Shown here: piece by piece, positions 1 through 4,624 of the stretch
How positions within the stretch are numbered: position 1 is the stretch's first letter
Layout: every line of letters starts with the position of its first letter
Source of the DNA: Lachnospiraceae bacterium
GTDB taxonomy: Bacteria > Bacillota > Clostridia > Lachnospirales > Lachnospiraceae
DNA length: 6,467 bases
Assembly: GCA_021202715.1 (NCBI GenBank)
Contig: JAJQCL010000173.1
Coordinates: forward strand, 1 to 6,467
Reading direction: 5' to 3'
Program-made: the position numbers and the translations under genes
Notes under the pieces: model-generated
What the model was told of the DNA's origin: nothing
Databases searched by the model: none
The model's input: only the letters and a program-made list of their open reading frames with translations

Positions 1-47
1 AGATATTGCCGCAGCAGCGGCGGGAAGAGACAGGGAGGTCTGTGTGC

Positions 48-227
48 ATGGAAGAGAAGAAAACAGTTTCTGACGGGATGGCAGAGCCGGAAAAGAGAAC
101 GATGGAGTCAGAGGAGAACGGCCGACAGGAAGAGGAATACCCTGAGCCGGACGAGAACTGGGCGCACGAGACCGTACAGGAATTGCTGGATTTTTGGGAG
201 GAGCAGGGCGTGTATATCCGGGAGTGA
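48..227 (+). CDS. small acidic protein of unknown function (59 aa)
   Basis: I do not recognise this protein. The ATG at 48 is chosen because a good ribosome binding site, AGGGAGGT at 32-39, sits 8 nt upstream. The product has 59 residues and is strongly acidic, with a low-complexity Glu-rich first half (about residues 1-36). The last 20 residues look like a short amphipathic helix around ETVQELLDFWEEQG. No signal peptide, membrane segment or known motif is visible. The frame stays open to the left edge of the window, so it could instead be the C-terminal end of a longer gene cut by the boundary; the ribosome binding site argues for a separate short gene but does not prove it. It ends 35 nt before glnS with no terminator between, so the two may be co-transcribed. 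Confidence 0.5.
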   Translation: MEEKKTVSDGMAEPEKRTMESEENGRQEEEYPEPDENWAHETVQELLDFWEEQGVYIRE

Positions 228-250
228 GAACACGCGAAAAAAGAGAAACC

Positions 251-256
251 AGGAGG
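251..256 (+). promoter_or_regulatory. ribosome binding site that fixes the glnS start
   Basis: AGGAGG lies 6 nt before the ATG at 263. The reading frame is open further upstream, to a TTG at 194 that overlaps the preceding ORF, but no comparable site precedes that codon. The family's N-terminal homology also begins just after the ATG at 263. Confidence 0.85.
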
Positions 257-262
257 TTGCCA

Positions 263-1939
263 ATGGAAGAGAGAGAGAATGTAGTATCCAGGAATTTTAT
301 CGAGACGGCGATTGAAGAAGATCTGGCCGCGGGTGTGTACGATCATGTCACGACACGGTTCCCGCCGGAGCCCAACGGGTATCTTCATATCGGGCACGCC
401 AAGTCAATTCTGCTGAATTACGGGTTGGCGAAGAAGTACAACGGCCAGTTCAATCTGCGGTTTGATGATACGAACCCTACCAAGGAGAAGACGGAATTCG
501 TGGAGTCGATCAAAGCCGATGTGGAGTGGCTGGGGGCTGACTGGGAGGACAGGCTGTATTTTGCTTCCTCGTATTTTCAGCAGATGTATGAGTGCGCACT
601 GCTTCTGATCCGCAAGGGAAAGGCGTATGTCTGCGATCTGACGGCGGATGAGATCCGGGAATATCGGGGTACCCTGACGGAACCGGGGAAGGAGAGTCCG
701 TACCGCAATCGTTCCGTGGAGGAGAACCTGGAGCTTTTTGAAAATATGAAGAACGGCAAATACGCCGACGGAGAGAAGGTACTGCGCGCGAAGATCGACA
801 TGGCCTCCCCCAATATCAACATGCGGGACCCGATTCTTTACCGGGTGGCGCATATGACGCATCACAATACGGGGGATGCCTGGTGTATTTACCCGATGTA
901 TGATTTCGCCCATCCGATCGAGGATGCGGTGGAGCATGTGACTCATTCGATCTGTACGCTGGAGTTCGAGGATCACCGGCCGCTGTACGACTGGGTGGTG
1001 CGCGAGTGTGAGTTCGAGAATCCGCCGCGGCAGATCGAGTTCGCCAAGCTGTACCTGAAAAATGTGGTGACCGGCAAGCGCTATATCAAGCGTCTGGTGG
1101 AGGATGGCATTGTGGATGGCTGGGATGATCCCCGTCTGGTGAGCATCAGCGGCCTGCGCCGCCGCGGCTATACGCCGGAATCCATTCAGCGGTTTGTGGA
1201 GCTCTGCGGCGTCAGCAAGAGTCAGAGCACCGCGGAGATGCCGATGCTCGAATATTGTATTCGTGAGGATCTGAAAATGAGCCGGCCGCGGATGATGGCA
1301 GTACTGGATCCGGTGAAGGTCGTCATCGACAACTATCCGGAAGGCCAGATCGAGTATCTGGAAGCGCCCAACAATATGGAGAATGAGGCGTTGGGCAGCC
1401 GTACGGTGCCCTTCGGGCGGGAGTTGTATATTGAGAGGGAAGATTTCATGGAGAATCCGCCCCGGAAATATTTCCGTCTGTTCCCGGGCAATGAAGTCCG
1501 CCTGATGAATGCCTACTTCGTGACCTGCCAGAGCTTCGAGAAGGATGAGAAGGGTGAGATCACGGTGATCCACTGCACCTATGATCCGGAGACGAAGAGC
1601 GGCAGCGGCTTTAACGGCCGGAAAGTAAAGGGGACGATCCACTGGGTGGCGGCAGCCACGGCCACGCGGGTGACAGCCCGTCTTTATGAGAACATCGTGG
1701 ATGAAGAGAAGGGTTTGCTGGCGGAGGACGGCACCCTGAATCTGAATCCCCGTTCTCTCGTGGTACGGGAAAACTGTTATGTGGAGCCGGAGCTGGCGAA
1801 AGCGGAGGTTGGAGACCGCTTCCAGTTCGTCCGCAACGGATATTTCTGTGTGGATTCGAAGGATTCGCAGCCGGGCGCGCCGGTGTTCAACCGCATTGTT
1901 TCCCTGAAGAGCTCTTTTAAGCTGGATGCGAAGAAATAA
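263..1939 (+). CDS. glnS: glutaminyl-tRNA synthetase (EC 6.1.1.18)
   Basis: This cytosolic class I aminoacyl-tRNA synthetase charges tRNA-Gln with glutamine using ATP. The 558 residues are close to the 553 of the E. coli enzyme. The Rossmann catalytic core begins with PPEPNGYLHIGHAKS, whose HIGH motif is at residues 42-45, followed by LRFDDTNP. MYDFAHPIEDAVEHVTHS and TLEFEDHRPLYDWV match the active-site and glutamine-binding region. GWDDPR and SGLRRRGYTPESI follow, and the C-terminal part, from about residue 345, forms the beta-barrel anticodon-binding region. GlnRS is separated from the related GluRS by GWDDPR, SGLRRRG and the beta-barrel C-terminus. The KMSKS-equivalent loop, VMSKR in E. 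coli, reads VTGKR here (residues 269-273): the lysine and arginine are kept, but Met-Ser is replaced by Thr-Gly. The gene appears intact. It follows a small ORF by 35 nt and precedes a regulator gene by 48 nt. Confidence 0.97.
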   Translation: MEERENVVSRNFIETAIEEDLAAGVYDHVTTRFPPEPNGYLHIGHAKSILLNYGLAKKYNGQFNLRFDDTNPTKEKTEFVESIKADVEWLGADWEDRLYFASSYFQQMYECALLLIRKGKAYVCDLTADEIREYRGTLTEPGKESPYRNRSVEENLELFENMKNGKYADGEKVLRAKIDMASPNINMRDPILYRVAHMTHHNTGDAWCIYPMYDFAHPIEDAVEHVTHSICTLEFEDHRPLYDWVVRECEFENPPRQIEFAKLYLKNVVTGKRYIKRLVEDGIVDGWDDPRLVSISGLRRRGYTPESIQRFVELCGVSKSQSTAEMPMLEYCIREDLKMSRPRMMAVLDPVKVVIDNYPEGQIEYLEAPNNMENEALGSRTVPFGRELYIEREDFMENPPRKYFRLFPGNEVRLMNAYFVTCQSFEKDEKGEITVIHCTYDPETKSGSGFNGRKVKGTIHWVAAATATRVTARLYENIVDEEKGLLAEDGTLNLNPRSLVVRENCYVEPELAKAEVGDRFQFVRNGYFCVDSKDSQPGAPVFNRIVSLKSSFKLDAKK

Positions 1940-1972
1940 GGTGTGAAGCCGGTTTTGGGCAACACAGATAAG

Positions 1973-1982
1973 AAGGAGGAGG
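1973..1982 (+). promoter_or_regulatory. ribosome binding site for the MocR-type regulator
   Basis: The purine-rich run AAGGAGGAGG ends 5 nt before the ATG at 1988. This supports that ATG rather than the in-frame GTG at 1943, which lies only 3 nt after the glnS stop codon and has no such site. Confidence 0.75.
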
Positions 1983-1987
1983 TCGTC

Positions 1988-3403
1988 ATGATCGATCTGA
2001 TGATTCCCTTCACCGACAATAAATCTGCTCCCTATTACGAGCAGATTTATTGTTTTATCAAGAAGGAGATTCAGGAGGGACGCATCGGCGCCGGGGAGAA
2101 GCTGCCCTCGACCAGACAGCTGGCGGAGAAGCTGTCGGTCAGCCGCAGCACCACGCAGCTGGCCTACGATCAGCTGGTGGCGGAGGGATATCTGGAGGCA
2201 AGGCCCTGCCGGGGTTATTATGCGGCGGAGGTGGAGTCTCTGTTGTCAATGCCGGAACGCGGTTCGGAGGAAACGGAACTGCTCCTGGAAGCCTCCGGGG
2301 AGGAGCGGGAAGAGGGAATGCTTGATTTCTCGCCCCGCGGCATCGATCTGGGACATTTTCCGTTCAGCGTCTGGCGGAAGCTGTCCCGGGAGACGCTGCA
2401 GGAGGGGAACCGCGAGTTTTTCGCCAGCGGTCTTCCCCGCGGGGAACAGAAGCTGCGCGGAGCCATCTGCGATTATCTGCGGGCCTCCCGCGGTATTCAC
2501 TGTCGGCCGGAGCAGATTGTGGTGGGAGCCGGCAGTGAGTATTTACTGATGCTCCTGTGGCAGATCACCGGAAAGCGGCGGATCGCCATGGAGGACCCCA
2601 CCTATCGGCAGGCCAGTCGCGTGCTGCAGAGTCTGGGGCATGACATCCTGCCCGTGGCGATCGACCGCAGCGGCATGCGGGCAGATCTGCTGGCGCAGTC
2701 CGGCGCTGATATGGCCTACATCATGCCTTCGCATCAATTCCCTACCGGGGCAGTGATGTCCGTCTCGCGTCGCCGGGAGATCCTGAACTGGTCGGTGGAA
2801 GTGCCGGGCCGCTATCTGATCGAGGACGATTATGACAGTGAATTCCGTTACCGGGGCCGTCCCATCCCGGCTCTCTGTGGTTCTGATTATGCGGGGCGGG
2901 TGATCTATATCGGCACCTTCTCCAAGGCGGTTGCTCCGGCCATTCGGGTCAGCTACATGGTGCTTCCGGAGGAGCTGAACCGCCGCTATGATGAGGTTTG
3001 CGGCTTCTATGCTTCCACTGTGTCGCGGGTGGATCAGGAAATTCTGGCCCGGTTCCTGGAAGAAGGATATTTTGAGCGGCATCTGAACCGGATGCGGGGC
3101 ATTTACCGAAACAAGCACGATGCGCTTCTGGAAGCGCTGGAGCCTCTGCGGAAGGATTTTCGTATCAGCGGGCAAATGGCCGGGCTGCAGCTGCTTCTGG
3201 AATCCTGCCGGGGCGAGAGGGAGGAGACGCTGATTGCCCGGGCGGCGCAGGCGGGGGTGCGCGTGTACGGTCTCTCCGCCTATTTCCTGAAACCGGCGGA
3301 GAGCCATACGGTAATTCTGGGATATGCCAATCTCGAAGAAGAGGAGATTTGCCGGGGCGTTCAGATATTGCAGGAGGCCTGGAGTACGAAGGAAATGGCC
3401 TGA
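1988..3403 (+). CDS. MocR/GabR-type transcriptional regulator (GntR winged helix plus aminotransferase-like PLP domain)
   Basis: This 471-residue protein, normal in length for the family, is a chimeric regulator that binds DNA through a GntR winged helix and senses a ligand through a fold-type I aminotransferase domain carrying pyridoxal phosphate. The winged helix spans about residues 13-78, with LPSTRQLAEKL at 39-49 and the recognition-helix region SRSTTQLAYDQL at 52-63. A linker leads to the aminotransferase-like domain, about 116-465. That domain has HQFPTG at 249-254, EDDYDSEFRY starting at 279 (cofactor-binding Asp and Tyr), and GTFSKAVAPAIR with Lys313 as the predicted Schiff-base lysine and Arg320 as a likely phosphate contact. 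All key PLP positions are present, so the cofactor should bind. Known members (GabR, PdxR, TauR, DdlR) control very different pathways. No target gene such as pdxS/pdxT or gabT lies beside it here, so the specific role cannot be assigned. It may share a transcript with glnS. Confidence 0.92.
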   Translation: MIDLMIPFTDNKSAPYYEQIYCFIKKEIQEGRIGAGEKLPSTRQLAEKLSVSRSTTQLAYDQLVAEGYLEARPCRGYYAAEVESLLSMPERGSEETELLLEASGEEREEGMLDFSPRGIDLGHFPFSVWRKLSRETLQEGNREFFASGLPRGEQKLRGAICDYLRASRGIHCRPEQIVVGAGSEYLLMLLWQITGKRRIAMEDPTYRQASRVLQSLGHDILPVAIDRSGMRADLLAQSGADMAYIMPSHQFPTGAVMSVSRRREILNWSVEVPGRYLIEDDYDSEFRYRGRPIPALCGSDYAGRVIYIGTFSKAVAPAIRVSYMVLPEELNRRYDEVCGFYASTVSRVDQEILARFLEEGYFERHLNRMRGIYRNKHDALLEALEPLRKDFRISGQMAGLQLLLESCRGEREETLIARAAQAGVRVYGLSAYFLKPAESHTVILGYANLEEEEICRGVQILQEAWSTKEMA

Positions 3404-3424
3404 GGGGCGGAAAGAGAGAATAAA

Positions 3425-3462
3425 AGAGGCCGCCGTTTCGTCTGTATGAAACGGTGGCCTTT
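3425..3462. terminator. probable bidirectional rho-independent terminator
   Basis: The arms at 3427-3439 and 3448-3460 form a 13-bp stem with one G-T wobble around an 8-nt loop. The stem can be extended by a further wobble pair and an A-T pair to 3425/3462. On the plus strand a short TTT follows; on the minus strand the stem is followed by TCTTTTATT, the better U-tract. The position between the plus-strand regulator (stop at 3403) and the minus-strand gene (stop at 3578) fits termination from both sides. Confidence 0.8.
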
Positions 3463-3465
3463 CAG

Positions 3466-3485
3466 TGCGCAGGGCCGCGTAAGGA
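3466..3485. repeat. 20-nt direct repeat, copy 1
   Basis: TGCG-C-AGGGCCGCGTAAGGA here matches 3556-3575 at 19 of 20 positions, exactly 90 nt apart. It lies just past the terminator stem. I found no further copy in the window. Confidence 0.75.
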
Positions 3486-3489
3486 TTTT

Positions 3490-3505
3490 TCCGGCTGCCG
3501 CCGGA
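3490..3505. repeat. 6-bp perfect hairpin
   Basis: TCCGGC at 3490-3495 and GCCGGA at 3500-3505 pair around the 4-nt loop TGCC. It has no T-run on the 3' side in either direction, so it is not a classical terminator. It sits between the two 20-nt direct repeats. Confidence 0.55.
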
Positions 3506-3520
3506 CGCAGCCCGCGCAGG

Positions 3521-3553
3521 CGAGTAAGAGGCGAGAAAGCCGCCTCCTACTCG
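3521..3553. repeat. 13-nt inverted repeat (stem-loop) between the direct repeats
   Basis: The arms at 3521-3533 and 3541-3553 are complementary at 12 of 13 positions (one A-C mismatch) around a 7-nt loop. No T-tract follows on either strand. In the minus-strand transcript it would form in the 3' untranslated region of the acidic membrane protein gene, 24 nt after its stop codon. Confidence 0.65.
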
Positions 3554-3555
3554 AT

Positions 3556-3575
3556 TGCGTAGGGCCGCGTAAGGA
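3556..3575. repeat. 20-nt direct repeat, copy 2
   Basis: This is the second copy of the repeat at 3466-3485, with a single C/T difference. It ends 2 nt from the stop codon of the minus-strand gene, so it lies at the very start of that gene's 3' untranslated region. Confidence 0.75.
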
Positions 3576-3577
3576 GT

Positions 3578-3934
3578 TTATTCGGCTTCTGCCTGCGCGG
3601 CGGGTTCTTCCTGCGCGGCGGGAGCTTCTTCTTCCGCAGGCTCTTCCTCCGCGGCGGGAGTCTCTTCTTCCGCAGACGCTTCCTCCGCGGCGGGAGCCTC
3701 TTCTTCCGTAGGCTCTTCTTCTTCGTTGGCCTTGTCCTCTTCCGCCGGTGATTCCTGGAAATCATCGAAGAGATCTTTCAGATCTTCATCGAAATCGTCC
3801 TCGTCCAGATCATCGGGTTCTTCTTTGTCCGCGCCAAAGGGCAGCTTGTCGTTTTTAAAGAGCCAGGCGCCTACAGCGCCCACAGCCGCAACGACAGCCG
3901 TGAATGCAAATAACTTCTTAAAACGCTTCTTCAT
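3578..3934 (-). CDS. membrane-anchored acidic protein with Glu/Ala/Pro repeat tail (118 aa)
   Basis: The function is unknown. The protein starts with a basic cluster (MKKRFKK), followed by one hydrophobic segment at about residues 8-26, probably an uncleaved membrane anchor since no lipobox or clear signal peptidase site is seen. From about residue 36 it is extremely acidic, nearly half Asp/Glu. A region rich in Asp and Phe/Leu (about 41-61, with DLDEDDFDEDLKDLFDDF) comes first. Three 12-residue repeats at 77-88, 89-100 and 101-112 follow, of the form EEEAPAAEEASA. I chose the ATG at 3934 because AAAGGA lies 8 nt upstream; the ATG three codons earlier, at 3943, would overlap that site. Short proteins with this anchor-plus-acidic-tail layout occur in Lachnospiraceae, but I know of no assigned role. 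The gene converges with the MocR-type regulator and diverges from groESL. Confidence 0.8.
   Translation of the reverse strand: MKKRFKKLFAFTAVVAAVGAVGAWLFKNDKLPFGADKEEPDDLDEDDFDEDLKDLFDDFQESPAEEDKANEEEEPTEEEAPAAEEASAEEETPAAEEEPAEEEAPAAQEEPAAQAEAE
3599..3706 (-). repeat. three tandem 36-nt coding repeats
   Basis: Three consecutive 36-nt units, in frame, encode the 12-residue repeats of the acidic protein. The shared core GCGGCGGGAG (plus-strand reading) recurs at 3615, 3651 and 3687, exactly 36 nt apart. A partial core, GCGGCGGG, recurs at 3597. In-frame units of this kind can expand or contract by slippage or recombination without breaking the gene. Confidence 0.85.
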
Positions 3935-3942
3935 GAAAATCA

Positions 3943-3948
3943 TCCTTT
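3943..3948 (-). promoter_or_regulatory. ribosome binding site of the acidic membrane protein gene
   Basis: Read on the minus strand this is AAAGGA, 8 nt before the ATG at 3934. It decides between two in-frame ATGs, because it overlaps the upstream one at 3943-3941. Confidence 0.65.
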
Positions 3949-3986
3949 CTTTATCAATACAAGACTGAAAAACACCAGATGGAAGT

Positions 3987-4015
3987 ATTGTAATATAAAA
4001 AGAACCTCTTGAAAA
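3987..4015 (-). promoter_or_regulatory. candidate promoter of the acidic membrane protein gene
   Basis: On the minus strand TTTTCA (4015-4010) and TACAAT (3992-3987) are separated by exactly 17 nt, matching sigma-A -35 and -10 boxes at 4 and 5 of 6 positions. Transcription would start near 3980, giving a leader of about 45 nt. The -35 box overlaps a small perfect inverted repeat (CCTCTT/AAGAGG, 4005-4019). Confidence 0.55.
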
Positions 4016-4108
4016 GAGGAAAATGTGAAATAACGTGAAAACAAAAGAAAAAAAGAGTTAGGGATCGTAAAACTCCGAAATAAGCGCGAATGAAACAAAT
4101 TGATGGCA

Positions 4109-4137
4109 TTGCTTTTTCAGGGGCGAATGAATAATAT
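4109..4137 (+). promoter_or_regulatory. candidate sigma-A promoter of groESL
   Basis: TTGCTT at 4109-4114 and TAATAT at 4132-4137 are 17 nt apart and lie directly upstream of the CIRCE operator. The match to consensus is moderate, and the run TAATATATA allows other choices of -10 box. Transcription would start at about the left arm of CIRCE, the usual arrangement for an HrcA-controlled promoter. Confidence 0.55.
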
Positions 4138-4147
4138 ATACGCAGAA

Positions 4148-4176
4148 GTTAGCACTCGGACGAAATGAGTGCTAAC
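4148..4176. promoter_or_regulatory. CIRCE operator (HrcA binding site)
   Basis: TTAGCACTC at 4149-4157, a 9-nt spacer, and GAGTGCTAA at 4167-4175 match the CIRCE consensus at every position. One extra G-C pair (4148/4176) extends the arms to 10 bp. In Gram-positive bacteria HrcA binds this element and represses groESL and dnaK operons until heat or other stress ties up GroEL, which HrcA needs for its active form. The element starts 58 nt before the groES start codon, so it lies at the promoter and in the 5' end of the mRNA. Confidence 0.97.
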
Positions 4177-4205
4177 AAAAAGAAGAAGATCAGGAGGTAT
4201 GAATC

Positions 4206-4493
4206 ATGAATTTGAAACCTTTGGGCGACAAGGTCGTATTAAAGCAGTTAGTAGCGGAAGAGACCACGAAATCGGGCATTGTGCTTCCCGGCGGTGCGAA
4301 GGAGAAGCCTCAGCAGGCCGAAGTCATTGCGGCGGGCCCCGGCGGTGTTGTCGACGGCAAAGAGATCGTCATGGAAGTAAAGCCCGGCGATCAGGTCATT
4401 TTCTCCAAGTATGCCGGCACGGAAGTGACGCTGGATGAGGAGACCTATATCGTCGTGAAGCAGAGCGACATCGTGGCCATCATCGAGGACTGA
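4206..4493 (+). CDS. groES: co-chaperonin GroES (Hsp10)
   Basis: This 95-residue protein is the heptameric lid of the GroEL chaperonin; it caps the GroEL ring so that substrate proteins fold inside the closed cavity in the cytosol. Length and sequence are typical. The N-terminus NLKPLGDKVVLKQL is the first beta-barrel strand region. The mobile loop covers about residues 16-33 and carries the GroEL-binding tripeptide Ile-Val-Leu at 25-27 within SGIVLPGGA. PGDQVIFSKYAGTEV belongs to the barrel core, and the end IVAIIED is standard. AGGAGGT at 4192-4198 is 7 nt upstream of the ATG at 4206. An ATG at 4199, in another frame, directly follows that site and is not the start. The gene is first in the CIRCE-controlled operon, with groEL 131 nt downstream. 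Confidence 0.98.
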   Translation: MNLKPLGDKVVLKQLVAEETTKSGIVLPGGAKEKPQQAEVIAAGPGGVVDGKEIVMEVKPGDQVIFSKYAGTEVTLDEETYIVVKQSDIVAIIED

Positions 4494-4556
4494 GCCGCCC
4501 CTGTTTCGTGACAGTATCCGCGAGCCGGATGCATGAAGAACATGAAGACAGAACCT

Positions 4557-4581
4557 CCGCGGATGGAATGGCCGTCTGCGG
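4557..4581 (+). other. intercistronic stem-loop between groES and groEL
   Basis: CCGCGGATGG at 4557-4566 and CCGTCTGCGG at 4572-4581 form a 10-bp stem containing two G-U pairs, with a 5-nt loop. It is followed by a run of A, not T, so it is not a terminator. It could affect mRNA processing, decay or the relative yield of the two proteins; cleavage of the groESL transcript between the genes has been described in some bacteria. Smaller possible hairpins occur at 4501-4514 and 4516-4530. Confidence 0.55.
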
Positions 4582-4624
4582 AAAAAACAGAATATAAATT
4601 GATGATTTAGGAGGATTGATTCCA

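Noticed and set aside
1274..1285. The residues KMSR at position 338 of GlnRS as the KMSKS motif
   Set aside because: They lie after the SGLRRRG and CIREDL segments, where the E. coli enzyme has a non-catalytic stretch. The true KMSKS-equivalent loop is VTGKR at 269-273.
404..1642. A 412-codon minus-strand open frame inside glnS
   Set aside because: It is antisense to a complete glnS, shows no recognisable domain, and its composition is that of a codon-bias shadow.
2543..3307. A 254-codon minus-strand open frame inside the MocR-type regulator
   Set aside because: It is a shadow of a gene with all expected motifs in the plus frame, and its own translation is rich in His, Pro and Arg with no family features.
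3599..3706. The three 36-nt repeats as a CRISPR array
   Set aside because: The units are directly adjacent with no unique spacers, and they are in frame within a coding region, giving 12-residue protein repeats.
3454..3711. Plus-strand open frame with Arg/Pro/Leu repeats
   Set aside because: It is the antisense reading of the repeat-coding tail of the minus-strand acidic protein and of the intergenic repeat block. The minus frame has a ribosome binding site, promoter and sensible membrane-anchor layout.
4005..4019. CCTCTT/AAGAGG hairpin followed on the minus strand by TTCTTTTTAT, as a terminator
   Set aside because: It fits the shape of a small minus-strand terminator, but no upstream minus-strand gene needs one and it overlaps a better candidate, the -35 box of the acidic protein gene. 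The stem is only 6 bp and AT-containing.
4055..4075. GAGTT/AACTC inverted repeat upstream of groESL as an operator
   Set aside because: The arms are only 5 nt with an 11-nt loop in A-rich DNA, which is likely to occur by chance, and it matches no regulator site I know. No CtsR-type tandem GGTCAAA site was seen either.
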